Origin: Amblyornis subalaris
Taxonomy: Eukaryota; Chordata; Aves; Passeriformes; Ptilonorhynchidae
Length of the DNA stretch: 64,000 nucleotides
Assembly (NCBI GenBank): GCA_018881555.1
Contig: JACAXG010000009.1
Coordinates: forward strand, 731,880-795,879
Direction of reading: 5' to 3'
Below are positions 11,874 through 26,000 of this stretch, piece by piece. Both the position numbers and the translations under genes were made by a program. How positions within the stretch are numbered: position 1 is the stretch's first letter; each line of letters begins with the position of its first letter. The notes under the pieces are model-generated. The model saw only the letters and a program-made list of their open reading frames with translations, was not told the origin of the DNA and ran no database searches.

Positions 11874-14800
11874 TGGGACCTTGCTCCTTAACCAAGATGA
11901 CATTAATGATCAGATGCCTGAAGTCACACAAAAGAGAGAAAGAGAACAGAAATTACCAGCTACTCAAGAGTGTGTCGATCTGCAGCACAACCTCCCCAGT
12001 TAGGGGCAGGACTTGATACCCTTTCTGCAATGCAAAGCTTCAGCAGAAGCAGCTCTCACAATGTTAGAACAGAGATGGGTTGCTGCTTTATTTTTAATTT
12101 GGCTCATTGACTATGTTTGCTAACTATAGAAGTAAAACAAATAAATCAGTGTCATTATCCTCTGAGGGAGGAAGAGGAGGAGTAGGAGAAAGAAAGGGCA
12201 GCTTTAATAAAAGTAACACTCTAAATGTGTTGCTATGCTGCAGCCCCCTCGCAATGTGTCTGTATCTCAGTTTTATCTAGCCCTGCCACGCATGGCTATG
12301 AGCTGAGGACTGGAAAGGATCACTCTGGATTGCTGTGTTACAGACTATCACCATTACAGCATGAGTTGACACCAAATATCAAAGCTTTACTGAGCTAGTA
12401 ACATATGCCATAAACTAAAGACCCTGCTATTAAGAACTATTGGTCTAACAGTTCTAACATTGGAAATGAAGAAGAGGTGTGAAATTACTCATCGAGGTTC
12501 AATCTTTTCCATGGCCAAGACAAGACTAGTCAGGTTTCCTCAAGATAGTCATTGCATCCCTCTGCCACTGGATAGCACCGACTGTGCTTTGCTGAGAAGA
12601 CTATCAACCTGGCAGATCCGAACTGCAGATGACTTAAGTCATATCCATTTCTTCATTCATTTGTGCCAAAGTGTCCTGACTCTCCATTTGTCCTAACTGC
12701 GATATCATCATTTTTTCAGAGAGAAGAGCTAGAGCTTTGAGAAGGATTCAGTGAAGAATGTGCCGGATCAGTTTGTACAGTGCCCACCCAAAGGGGAAGA
12801 CCTGGGCAAAGAGACGTCACACACAACACAGGTGCTAAAATGTCAAGGAAAATCCCCCATACTTTGACCAGAGAAATCAGTGCTCCTTGAGATCCAAGAA
12901 AAGAAAGGACAAAAAGTGTACATTTGGCAAAGAAAATATCCACCAAATTACTTTTTTTGGGGACCTCAAAGAAGGATACCAGTATTTTCTGATTACTTTT
13001 ACATAGTTGTTTCTACTTCATATTATCCTGTTCAATGCTGCTCAGAACATGAATCTCCTGAGGTGTCACTGGGACCAACCTGTTGGAAACTGCTGCTGAA
13101 CTTTGATTTTTAACACAGAATTAATATCAATAAAGTGAAATTAAGATTGGATCTGCAAGGAGGCTTGCCAAACAGAAGTCACATTGTGTAAATGAAAATC
13201 AGACCTGATTTATTAATATGCTCTTCTAGGCATGCAAAGCCTTAGAGAGATTGTATAAAGAAAAAATATTCCCTCCCTTGTCCCAAATTTAGATCCATAA
13301 AAGTAAGTGGCTCTTAGTCTAGAAAGCAGACCAGCCTGTGGTCCTTCACACCATGACAACCACAAAGCCAAACATCGAAGGTCTGGGGCAATAGATCTAC
13401 AAATGCAGAATTTTTTTCCCCATCAATTCTCTACAAAAGTATATGCCCTACCTCTCACAAGCTCAGGTAGAAAGAATGACAAAGGTGTTTCTTTTGCACA
13501 GACTAGAATAAAAGATTAGCAAATTTTCAAGAGTTTTTAAGTTTGAACATGAAATTCTCAGTAGATTTAAATGTAAAACAGAGAAAATATATGAAAAAAA
13601 AATTACACACACACAAAAACACCAGAATTTCCCAAATGCTGCAGTGATCCTGCATGTTAAGCTGCAAACAATTATCATTTTTCAAAACCACATATTTACA
13701 GCATCTTGTATAAAGAGATGGAATTCAAAGAACAAGAATAGTTTTCAGAGTAATATACATTACATATGCATACAGTACTACCTGCAGCAAAGGTTCTAGT
13801 GAAAAACAAAAATTTGGGTGACTTGTTTTACAGCTTTTTTGCTTCCCTTCATTTTATTTTAAATATGATCACGTCAAAAACCTCCACAGAGGTCTAGTCA
13901 CCACTCTGATTCTGGATTGACCATCATGCAAGTGGATCAGCTTGAAGCCCAGTCATAATGACAGTGAACTAATTATATGGCATTGAAATAAGACTATCAA
14001 GAACCTTTGATGAACTGGAGTACTTAATGCAGAGGAAAAGAGCAGTGGGTTGATTTGTTTTGGTTTAGGCCTTACTAATCAAATACAGCAGTGCTGTGTC
14101 AGCTCGGACTCCAAAACTCAGCTTCACATAAAGACCAGGACTAGAAATAACTTCATGTTTTGGGTAAACTCAGTGAACACACAAAATNTAAACACTAAAC
14201 ACAATCTGTGATATTGACTACAGTAAATGTATGAATCATTGTAAAGCAGCCACATGTCAATATATTTTATACTGGGATTGCCTTTAAAGCTAATATACTG
14301 GTAAATCAATTCAAATGTAACCAGCTGAGTATAACAACTTATTTGGCTTTTGCATCCTCTGACATTCATTGATTTTTCTAATAGTACCACCATGACGGAG
14401 AGACAATATTTTGGTTATTAGAAATTAAAAAGGAAACAAGATTACACTGGTGGCTTGTTCAGCTTTCTGCAAAAACTCTTGAGCACTGAAGGAAATCAGG
14501 GCTAGTCTTTCAGACCATTACCTGAAGCCAGCAGACCCACATATTTTTTACATCCCATGCACAGAGGGATGCAGGAATTCTGTGGAAAACCAGTATACAA
14601 TTGACTAATTAAAGACTGAATCATAAGGCACATGTGGAAGCGGCTGGGAAAATTCATGTCCTGGCATTTCCTAACTTTTGCATGTTTGATTTTGCAGTCC
14701 CAATAGCACTTTTTCCATATGTCATGAATAGGCATCCAGTATGTAAACAAACGCTCCAGGCTGTAATTCAGCATTTTGCTCCCCAAATTGGAGGGCTGCA

Positions 14801-17800
14801 CTCTGCTTAACTATTTCTTTGCAGTCACAGGCACCAGCTGGTGCTCTCATATCACAGCAGGGATGGTACTCACCTTGCAGTACTGCAACCTGTGAGGGTG
14901 CACAAACTCAAACCAGTTTTATTCTCATTCTACAGAAATATCCTGAAGTGGAATCCAGAGCTGTTTCTACAAGTGAAAGATTGACTAGATAGGTCATAAA
15001 CACCATGAGAACTGTAGATAGAGCAAAAATAGCCTTTGAAAGAAAAACGCAGCTAACACACTAAGACTAGCACTCATGAGCAATTTGTAGTGACCCCGAA
15101 GAAGGGAATCCAGAGAAGAAGTCCATCACGAGGGGACTATATTTCAACAGCAAGCTGCCAAGGGTTTTTGCTGCATCAGTGAGAGGGTGGAGACAGGATA
15201 AAGGAAAAATCTGAACAGGACCTCTTTTAAAAGGACTTAAACTGGCTGCAGTCAACTAACTCTGTTCACAAGTCACACTCCATCCAGTCCAGGCAAGTTC
15301 TTGACCTTCTCCTCAAAACTCATGCCTGCCAATAAAACATGTGACAATGAATAATTGGACTCCAGTAGTCTGGGTTTTGCCATTTGAAGCACTACATGAG
15401 CAATTCAGAAGCTGCTGATATGCATTGTTTCCTCCTCTTGCAGAGATGATTTTGGTTTAAATTATTTCACCTCAAAGCCAATAACTCAAGGGTTCCAGGG
15501 GCTGACTGTAGTGTATTCCCTCCCGGAAGAAAGAAAGCAGGAAGGTCGCATTTTACATTTGGATTATCTATACAAAAGTTTGCAATTCTTCCATTCATTT
15601 GATATTAAACATTATTTAATACATGAACAATTAATTTATTATATAGCAAGCTTTCTATTTTTCACCTCCTCTACCTCTACACCAAATGCATGTAGAGAAG
15701 CATGGGGAATAGCAAAGAGGTATCAAGAAACGGAACACCATCCTTAGGAATAGCTGGATTTCTGCTCCCACTCCCAGCTTCTCATCTCTCTGACCAATAT
15801 TCCTCAGGCAGCATGTCTCATCCCCTTCTNTCTCAATGACAGCCCATCTTCAAACCAAGTCATGGGTATAGCACATCAGACAATCTTGACAATTCAGCTG
15901 GGACTAGCCAACAGTCTCTGCTCTGGGGAAACTGCACTGTGGATCACATCAAAACAGAGCATCAGTTAGGATCCAGGCCTAGGATCAAAGCAGAGCAGAG
16001 CAAAAAGTACAGGTAAGGGGAAGGGAAATGACACACAACACAATGTCTTGCTAGCATGATTTCTATGTTGTCATAGGTGAATATCCTTTAATAGATAGAT
16101 AATAAGAAATGACAAAATACTTTCAGCAGGAATGCCTCAATGCTGAAAGTCAATTTTGTCTGAGATTATGTTAAGGAATATGTATTTTCTCCTTTGCCTC
16201 AGGAGCTGTCAATTCACATTGGGACATCAGTTCCAATGCAGCAGTTTGGTTGGGTCTCCCTAGGAACATGCCTGTGTTGTTGGTCCATGTAGACCACTTC
16301 AGAGGAAACAAAAGAGCAGCAACGGCGGATCTGATTCTCTGGACAGCTCTGTTACAGCTAGAAAAGTCCCAGCACAATCGGAAAATTCCCATTCCAGTTC
16401 CATCCACTAGCTAATGGATGTCCTCATCACTGAGATTTCCATTCCTTCAGCACAAATTCAACCTGCTGCAATTAATTGGTTTTGGGCCAGTGTCCTCAGT
16501 TATATTTATTTATACAGCCACTACCTACCACTAACATTTCATGCTAAGGGTTGGACTCAACATATCAGTGAACCTGGCAGTCACGGTTACAAAACACCTT
16601 CCAGCAATACAGAATCTATTACCAGTAGGTTTCAGTGAGGAAAGTGTGGTTCTTCCAAGGCAGAGCCCTGGTGAACCATTTGGTTCATTTTAAAATAAAA
16701 GGTACTATTTGGAAAGAGGTGTATAGTACAGTTTTCAAAAGTGCTTAATGACTTTAAAACATGTAAGATCTGCTGGAATCCTTGTTGGTCCCCTTGGGCC
16801 ATTTCAGACAAAAGAAGTTAATTCCATACAGCTTTGCTTGGAGAAGGGGGAGAACACTCTCGCTGAAGAGGCTTGGGATGAAAAAAGTCATGATTTTCCA
16901 CTTGGGTACTTGGAGCTCTAATGATTTTTTCCACGTACAAAACAGTAACAAATATCACATAGAAGGTATGAAGCATCTTTTCCTCCCCAAAAATAGCTTT
17001 CTCATTTTTAATAGAGACGCATGTGGAAAATACTGCCTGTCCAGTGGATTCAAATTGAAATTAAATGCATTATTGACAATAGAGTCTTTCGAGTATGTGA
17101 TGTATTCTTCCATGTCAGGAAGGCATTATCAAACATGATTTAGTTTCCTCATAGGTGTCTTTACCCTTACTCCCTCCGAAACCATGAGCAACTTGAATAT
17201 TATTATTTTCATTATTTTACTCTCCTTGTTATGCACCACCGATTAGATTCTGTATCCTCTTAAGTTTACTTCCTGCACCAGTTTAAACCATTATCCTCTT
17301 CCCTTTCAAATCCCCTCTGAAGGCCTACTTCTCCTGCACTACTTATTAAAAAAAAGGTAGGCAAGTATCGCTTTTGTTCTCTTTCCCTAATTTTCAAGAG
17401 TCAAAGCAGGGAAAACAGGGAGCTGAAGTAGTGTTTGAAGAAGGGGAACTGAGCACTTCAACAAAAGTAAATCAAACAATGCAATAGCTATCGAACCACA
17501 AAGCTACCACTTGCAGCCATTGCTAACAAACCACACTGCTTGTACCACCTGTCATTCTCCCCCAGACCTTTCAAATTCAAAACAGTGACTACATTTTCCA
17601 CTTTTGCTGGTATAGACTTAGCAATAAATTGCTTTTGTGGGAAAATACTTTCTAAAAATAGCTAACCAAAAAGATTGGAAGCTGGGAGGAATGTTGCTTT
17701 TTTAAGTGCAGAATTCTCTGTCAAAGTACCTATTTTCTCTCAGTTTGACGTGTTACCTTATGATACATAATGTGCTTGGAGGCAGCTTTATGCTCTGGGT

Positions 17801-18168
17801 ACACCTCAGAAGTGTTCTGAAAATGAGCAGGCAGAAGGGCAGGTCCTTGTGTGAACTTACAGACTTCAAACAAAAAAAACCAGGGCACTCCATGTAATCG
17901 GTCATGTGATTTTCCCAGGTTGTTCATTTCAGGTAAAACAAAATATTGTTGTTTCTTTTACTAATGACTAACAAATCCCACTCAACTGGCACTCACACTG
18001 TGAAGAAAAGAAGTAAACTCCCCCAAAACTTTATTCTTCTATTTCTTAGAAGAGATATCTAACGAGACCTACGGCTTTTCTTTTTCTAGGCTAAGGTAGC
18101 TGGCAGGAAAACATCTCTCCAGACAGCTAAAGCAATAAGATACTCATTCTCCAAGCCCCTGCTGCTAG
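11874..18168. other. unique non-coding stretch
   Basis: No gene is recognised. It holds a purine-rich tract at 12164-12198 (broken by one T at 12183), a short CA run near 13608-13619, and ambiguous bases at 14188 and 15830. Open frames reach 118 codons (16782-17138, plus strand) but show no family features. Confidence 0.55.
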
Positions 18169-18864
18169 AGTGGAAAGGTGAGAGGTGCCAAACAGATGCA
18201 CAAGATATGTGAGAGCAGGCAAAGGAGACTGGATGCTCCTTTGGCTGATATTTGCACCCCCGAATGTGTTAAAATTTGTTCTACTAAGTGGGTGCCACCC
18301 ACACCATTCCTCAGCTGCTCTCAGAAAAGGATGGAGACAGCTCATGTAGCACCAGCCTCCGCTGACCCGAGCCTCCTAATTTCATACCACATGTTACTCA
18401 TACCTCTTCAGGTTTATATTAGGCAGGAGTCACCAAGTGAAGCTGGGATGTTCCAAGTCCAACCATCCTGGTCTGCACAGATGGTGGGAAACCACTTGTT
18501 CCAGTTTGGAAAGGTCAACTTTGGACCTCAAGAAGAGTGGAGGCAGCAGTCTTCCCCCAACACACCAGTACCAGAAAATGGTGTTTTCCATGGCCAAAGA
18601 TATCCTCAAAAGACCAGCACAAGGGTGCAGAAGTTCTCATTGAAATCAGCAATAAATCAAAGACAATATAATCTGATCCCATGTACCTTAATTTCGGAAC
18701 TTTATACACAGCTAAGAATTAATTTCATTCTTCCGGTATCTTGTTTTCTTTTCTCTCCCACATTTCTTCTTGTAAGGTCTGTTTTGCCTACATTTTTGGA
18801 TTTGAGGGTTGTCTTTTGGGGGGTTTGGGGGGGTCTCCTTTTGGTTGGTTGTTTTTTTGCATGA
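18169..18864 (+). other. 232-codon open frame of unknown significance
   Basis: A plus-strand frame is open from just after a TAG at 18166-18168 to a stop at 18862-18864, about 231 sense codons. The first ATG is at 18196, giving about 222 residues. I recognise no domain. The N-terminal two thirds are mixed and hydrophilic. The last 50 or so residues are hydrophobic because the DNA there is T- and G-rich simple sequence (18741-18860), which argues for chance. No Kozak context, splice sites or poly(A) signal support a gene. It is the longest open frame in the window and longer than expected in AT-rich DNA, so it is recorded, but I do not call it a gene. Confidence 0.2.
18796..18840 (+). repeat. 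G/T-rich stretch with G6 and G7 runs
   Basis: A GGG at 18796-18798 is followed by G6 (18818-18823), TTT, then G7 (18827-18833), flanked by T-rich DNA. Splitting the G7 run could supply four G-triplets for a weak quadruplex with one long loop. It lies inside the open frame at 18169-18864. Confidence 0.6.
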
Positions 18865-21800
18865 GCAAAGCAAAGCATTTTTTCTTTCTAGTTTGCAAGA
18901 CAGTGAGGTCTTTGAGATCAGAGGTAGACTGAGCTACGTGAAAAAAAATCATTCGGCTCTCAATATTTTTGTTTTCTTCATGGGAGCCGTAGACATCTCA
19001 TGCTAGGACTGAGGGCACCAGCTTGACTTCTACTTCAAACCCAGCTCCAGTCAGTCAGAGAAGATANTCAAAAAGAAAAATAATTTTAAAAGGAAAGAAA
19101 AAACAAAAATACTTTTGAACTGGAAACTGTAGCAAAGAGGTGAGGTTTACGGTAAGTCAATTTTTTTTTTTCTTTAAACCACATTACTCTTCCTTAATGC
19201 AAAAGACAAACCTCAGAGGACTGATGGAGGGCACTGTGTACGTATATACAAGAACTAGGAAGTAATTTTTCATTGTCTTTCCTGGAAACTATGTGCCAGC
19301 TTCTGTAGAGAATCTCTTTTTGGCATGGATCTCTAGGATGCCACATGCTGAAGGACAAGTGGATATATACTGAGCTTACTAAAATCAATGATACTGTCTT
19401 GAAAAAAAATTTCACTACAGTTTTGTCCAAAGAAAAAGCAAGTGCTGAATGTCTCACAAATCAGCTCTTAGCCAGTAAAAACTGCAATGGCACCACAGAG
19501 CCACATTCATGTGCAGTGGACAGCATCATTCTACACAAGACTGCAATCAAGACTAGATCATTAGGAAAGTGGTGCAAAAAGACAACAAACCCAGCTTCCA
19601 TTCCTGTTCTCTTGGCTTTGCAAACACATGAGAGATCTGACAAATGCAACTATTTCTCTGCCTGACAGCTCAGCAAAATTGCTTATTTTAGACTGAGCTT
19701 CATGAAGTTTGAAGGATTTTTTGAGCCTTCAACAGCAAAACTAGAAGCATGTTGGTAACATGGATTATTTCAAGCTTAGTGAACTTTCTCTGCAGTTCCT
19801 AACCAGTTTTAGACCACTAAAACTCACAAGGACAGCTGCTATTTCAGCTTTCAGCACAAATGAAAACACTGAAACATAACAGGGACCATCTGTAAAAAAA
19901 TGGGCTCCAGAAAAACAGCTTGAGGCAGAAGTAGATTCATATGTTTTAATGAGAAGTCTTGTAATGGAGATAAATTTTTAGATAACCAGCCCCACATAAA
20001 TAAATATGGGTTCTCTACATAATATTTTATTAATAGGAAAGGAATTTTGTTCTTCCAAGTAATATATCAACTAAGGTGGCTAGTAGGGAGGTGCTACGAG
20101 AGTGCAGCAAGGGGAGTCTCCATATCAGTTTAAAATTCACATGCAGTCCCCTGGCACCTCTGTGACAGCAAGTGCCTCCATGTCTGTACCACCTCATGTG
20201 GCTGGATCTCACATAGGGCCACTCCAAGCAAGAAGGATCCAGCAATCCTGCCAGTAGGCTTCTTTGGACCAGTCTCAAAATCACACCAACAAGATGAGCT
20301 GTTCTTCAGACTCGGGCTCACAGCCTGTACTACACAAAGGGCAGTATAATCTCACCTCTGTCTACTGTGAACAGGCACTAAGAGAACAATCTTACGGAGA
20401 CAGGCCAAATGTTTACCTAAGATAGCAGCTCTCACCCACAGCAAATTAGTGATGGATGTTAGTAGTGAAAGCACGAGAACATGACAAGCCCAAAGGTATA
20501 TTGCCTTCCATATATCCATCTTGCCTTTAGCAAAGTCTCCTTGGAATGGGCTGCATCAAATCCTCCCACTCCCTGTTAACCAATGGATTCTCAGTGTTCA
20601 TTTATTTGGTCTCTTAACACAGGTATGTTTGCCTCCATGACATTGTGTGGCAATGAAAATCACCACATAATATTGAGTTTAAGCAAAAATTATTCCCATT
20701 GTTTTAAACCTGTTTGACAAATGTATTTGGTGCTCTTTGGCTCTTACACCATAGGAAAGACTAAATTAGTGTTCCCTGCCTGCCTTCTGCTTGCTCTCCG
20801 TGCCGTTCAAGCTGGTAAAACTTTTTCTATTCAGTCTTTTCCCAGCCATAAAGTGTTTCACTTCACTGATCAAATTACTATTGCTCTATTTGAGCAGTAA
20901 GCAGAAATATTCATAGATTTATCTGCAGTGACTACTAAATCTCTCTCCAAATGTCTGATAACTAATGCACAGTCCATCCTTGCATGAGTTAACTGCAACG
21001 TAGTGCAGATGGACAAAAGTGGCCTTATCAACACAGAATTGCAACTCCCATTTTATAGTCCATTCATTCACTACAACTGATCCTTCTACTCCACAGTTAA
21101 TTCTCATTTTGAATAGCTTAGAGACAAGTTTCAGCACCCCTTAGTTTATTTCCTGTTTCCAAACAATTTCCAAGAGTGCATTTAGCAACAACTCTTCTAG
21201 CTCCACATAAATCCCTGATAACACCCCTCTAGACCAAAAACCACTTGTGTCTAGTCTTTTTAAATCAGTTTTTAAACCAAGAATCTTCACCTCACACAAT
21301 GCAATTTTGCAGACTAAGAAGAATGCTGTTCAGAAAAATTAAAAAGTAGCAAATACAGAGACATTATGTCAACTAGATCATAAAATAAACAAACAGCTTT
21401 TGCAGAGGAACCAGAAGTAGTGTGACTAAATACTGCCACTTCAACCCATCTCCAGCCTTGAGCAATCCAAACTCAATGCAAGCAAATCCCAGTCAGGCTT
21501 AGGGATTTGTCTGCATATCAATAGTAAATCCAAATCCCTGGAGGATTCACAGTTATCTCAAAGCTCACATGTATGGGAAATAAAGCACTAGCCACTCATC
21601 CCTAGAGCTGTAACGTACCACAGCTCTTGCTCATGGGATATTTATTGATGGTGCTAGAAAGCAACTGTAAAAGGGCAGTAGTTTGATAATTCCTGGAGCA
21701 TTTCTGGAGGTTGAGGTGGGAGGGAATGACATGCCTTTGTCATATGAAAAGTAAATATCTTCCTTTCTTACTGATACAACTCAAATACTGTATAAAACAT

Positions 21801-23010
21801 GGAGGTAGCAGGCATTGCTCAAAGTTTTTGCTGTGTATATTTAGATTAAATAGATTTAAATATTTTTCGATTAAATGCAATCAAAGTGTGCCCCAATAAG
21901 CGCTTCCACCAGGCTGCTAAAACGCTTTGTCTTTCAGCTGCAGATAACTCTGCACAATAACTACTCCACACCACTTCGCCAGTAAGGCCTACATGTCTCA
22001 GGTGTCTGCAGGAAACTGTGAATGGCATTACAAATGAGAAGTGAAGGTGCTCAGAGCCTCTAGAGCCTAAGACTGTGTTGCTAAGGAGGATACACCATAG
22101 AGACTTACATTATTTTAGCCCATTAGTGATCTTCCATGAGAAGTACTCACAATGGAGAAACAAAATCTGGGAATTCAGCTGCATGTATTTTTCTATGCCT
22201 GCAATTCCCTTCAGTTCACTGGGCTGTGCAGACAATCATTTTCTACACAGTCCAACAGTTCCATTTGTCCTCTCAGACTTCTTCCAATTTCAAGCCCTGT
22301 AGACTTCAGCTCTGCATTGTTTTAAGAGAAGCATTGTAAATCTCTTCAAATTCACATACATCTCTAAATTAAAGTGCACTTCTGAAGCCTTTCTTACCTT
22401 TCTTCCTTAAAAGCATCAGCAGCCCTGACCTAAGAGAAGAGTACAATTATGGTTCTGTGTCAGTGATTTTGTTCATAGAAAGGACAAAGCAGACTGGAAT
22501 TTGATTTTCATAGAAAAATACTTTAACGGCAATGCAAAATATTTGGAAAACAAAGAAAGAGGTACCTGTCCTGTGGATGAAAAGCAAAAATTTTTGCTAG
22601 TACATTTTTTTCCTAGTGCCAGCAACATCGACATGAAACAAGTAAAATTCAAAAAAAGATTCAAAGGCTTGCCAAATAAATTATAAGAGAACTAAGCCTC
22701 ATATTGACCAGAACCAAGAAGTGCTGAGCTGTCACTGAAGCCCAGACCATTTGAATTTGTTTTGTGTTTAGGAATAGCAATACTGACATCAGCAGAAACA
22801 TTTTCAGAAAAACTTTTCCTTCCCATATAAGGAATGGCAGAAGAGGATGCAAAGCAGAAAAATATCAGTATAGATCAATTCAAGGGTTTATTGACTTTAT
22901 AATGACAGCAGTTTTGTCTTTTCCCATAGGATGTAATCCTAAACTGCTGAAAGCTCCACTATGTTTGTGTAATGCTCTTTCTGCACTATACAGGATATAG
23001 CCATGTTTTT
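18865..23010. other. unique non-coding stretch
   Basis: No gene or recognised repeat. There is an 11-nt T run at 19161-19171 and an ambiguous base at 19067. A 106-codon plus-strand frame (19345-19665) is unrecognised and treated as chance. Confidence 0.55.
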
Positions 23011-23053
23011 ACAGGTTCATAATGAACAGGTTAAAATTTACAGGTTAAAATAT
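23011..23053 (+). repeat. short imperfect tandem repeat (14-15-bp unit)
   Basis: Three consecutive units begin ACAGGTT, at 23011, 23026 and 23040. The last two share ACAGGTTAAAAT and the first is diverged (ACAGGTTCATAATGA). It is a short minisatellite-like run of probably local slippage origin. Confidence 0.7.
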
Positions 23054-26000
23054 GAACTGACCCCTAACATTGATGACCTCCTAAACAATAAATAGAAAAG
23101 AATACGTTTTGTTCTAATTAATATTAGACACATCTTTCATGGAATTTGCATCCCAGCACAAAGGTCTGTCGGCACAGGGTAGTTTATCTGAAGACCCAAA
23201 GAGAGAAAAAAAAGCATCACTTGAATAATACCACTATGCTAAAAGTTTTACATGCTAATTTTCTCACTTAAAACCTCCTGCAGGAAGCATAGTCCATATT
23301 AGGTAAAGCAGCAATGAAGAAAGGTCATCTGCCTACTTTGCTTTGAAGGAAATAAGATGCACCTGAAAACATACACAGGAGTATATAGCAAAGTGAACTC
23401 TCAGGCAGCCTGTAAATACTATACTGAGTCAGCCTCCTTGTCTGTCAAGAGAAGAGAAACCTCAGAGGGCTGCAGTTACATGTCTACATCCAACAGCTTT
23501 CTGAGACAGAGCAGTGAATTGCCAATATTGCTGGTGAGAAACCAAAACCATCCATTTGACTAACTAGGGCTTCCACAGCTTTTCATGTTGCTCACCTCCT
23601 TCCTTAACTCATTCCAGCTCACTTAGCCCATGGGAGTTAGTTCCATGCCTCATTTCTGGGAAGGCAAGAGAGATAGCACAGCTCCATAACCATTTTCCCT
23701 TTGGGCAGAGATTTTTGCCATCAGGAACTGCTGAGTGCTTTTAGTACTAATTTGTAGTAGCCACATTCATTCTGACATCCCTTGCTAATTACAATGATGT
23801 GAGATGCGTTCGTGTTGAAAGCTAAATCTCAGCCCTTGATGGAGAGTAACAGCTCTACCCCTGTGTCACAGTCTTTCCAAAACATCCAGGTGATTGGTTA
23901 TTTCCTTCCTGTGACAGGTCATAAATCACAGCCTAAAATTCTGTAAAGGGTTAAATTTCCCAATCCCTGTACTCTCTCCAAGTCCCCACACTCCTGATGC
24001 TTTTTCTAAGGGCACAGTCTTCAGTTTCAAAATAATCTTTTCAAACCTGATTTAAAACAGCGGTTTCCTACTCCAGTACAGAGTGATGTGAGCTGTTCTC
24101 TGTTCCTCACAATTGCCAAATATTCACAAGAAAAAAGAGAAGTATCAATATACAACGATTCAAATGCTTTCTTTAAAACAACATAACAAATAAAGACCTT
24201 TGGCAGTAGAGCACTTTGCTCCTTGTAGGAGCTCGTCTCCAGCCAAAGGACTCCAGTGATTCCTTCAGAATTCAGGATGATTAGACCAACATTTTCTATC
24301 TAGAACCTGAGGGGAAATCTTGAGTTAAGGGAATTTCAGCAAATATGGAAACACCTGATGAGTTTCATTCAAGATCTGTGCAGGCAAGGCAAGAGTAGGA
24401 GCTGGGTAAAGGTTTCTTACCTCAGTGCTGTTTTTGNTTAATTACAGTGAAAGTGCACTCTTTTATCGATAGTTGTGAGTAGAATAAGATTATTACAGAA
24501 GACATGGATGAAACCAGTTACCCACTTAAATTTCTACTTAGCTTCCTTTGTGGTCCTCAGAAATCTCCTCTTCTATCTTTTTTCCCTATTTTTTTTCCAG
24601 CTGCAGTAATGCTCTGTTTAGATATCCTCACTGAAATATCTATAGTGACTTTTATTCCTTGGAGAACTCCACAGCTTCAGAGCACACCACTCTGTGAATT
24701 TAGGCCATTTTTGCCAGTACACATTACTTGACATTTAGAGAACGTGGCCATGATACAAAGCTCCTGGCACACCAAAATCTACTTAGAGATTTTTGTTGTC
24801 CTTTGCAGTCTCTACCAAATGCTTTCTCCTCTCCATTTTTTCAAACATGAATTTTCTGCAAATGAAAAGTGCCCTGTTGACAGGCCTTTGAAGTACTTTT
24901 CTTCTTCAAAGAGCATACAGGTTCACAACCAGATGGAAATTTATACATTCGGCTTTATCTGTGTGTGTCNATATCGTCATACAAAGGGATCAACCACCCT
25001 AAAGGAAGCGCAAGCTCAGGGTCTGAAGTCCACAGTGTTCTCCATCTCCCTTGTTCAAATGCCCCTTGGATTGCCATTTAACATCAGTGCTGAGAGCAGG
25101 AGGTTGCAGTTGTGAACTACACAGATGCTTGCAGACATACCTGCATACACTTACAAGTGTTTGCAGCATTCGGAATGGGCACCAATACTTATCTGGAGTT
25201 TTAAGAGAACATGTCCTAACTGCCCTTGTCTTTGATGAATTAATTGCATCGAGGGTTTTTTGAGGCTATTCAAGTGTCAGGAATATTTGATGAAGCAGCC
25301 TACCACACGTAGATTTCCCAGAAATGAAAGACTAAAGATACACTGATGAGCTGTGTTTATCCACCTCCAGGGTGAGATATAAAATGTATGAACTGCTTCA
25401 GATCAAAATAAACAGGAATTTAAGAACCTACTGACTAAAATGATGGGACAGAGATGAGAGCTGGCAGAAATTATACTCACTTCTTAATTGTTATTTTCAC
25501 CGTTTCAGGACACGTCCTCCAAATCTTGACAGATAACTTACTCAATGAAAAAGTCTTCTGAAAAACCAAGTAACTCAGGTCAACTGAGTTGGACTGCCCT
25601 TATTCTGTGTTCATGTGTAATCCCACGTCTGTGGAACTTCATATCTGCAAAGTCTAACAGATGTAAGATTCCATCTTTCAAGTGAAATGCTAATTTGACC
25701 CTAGACTTACACCCTGCCCTGCGCTATCCCAAGATTCTCATTCAGTTCCCCTGCAGTGACCAGGCAGCCTGCCCATTCTCTGATTTCTGGGACCTTGCTG
25801 CTCCAGTTTGGAGGCAGATCCCACACTGGTGCTTTGTCAATTGTCACAAAGAGCTGCTGATTTTCCAGGATATATCACATGTCCTCATCAATACCACTGC
25901 TATTTCACATTCTAGTCCCCGCAGTAACCCAAGACCAGCATCATCCAGTCTAGGTGATCTAACCTCAAATTCTTTGCTTGCTTTATGTAAAATCGACACA

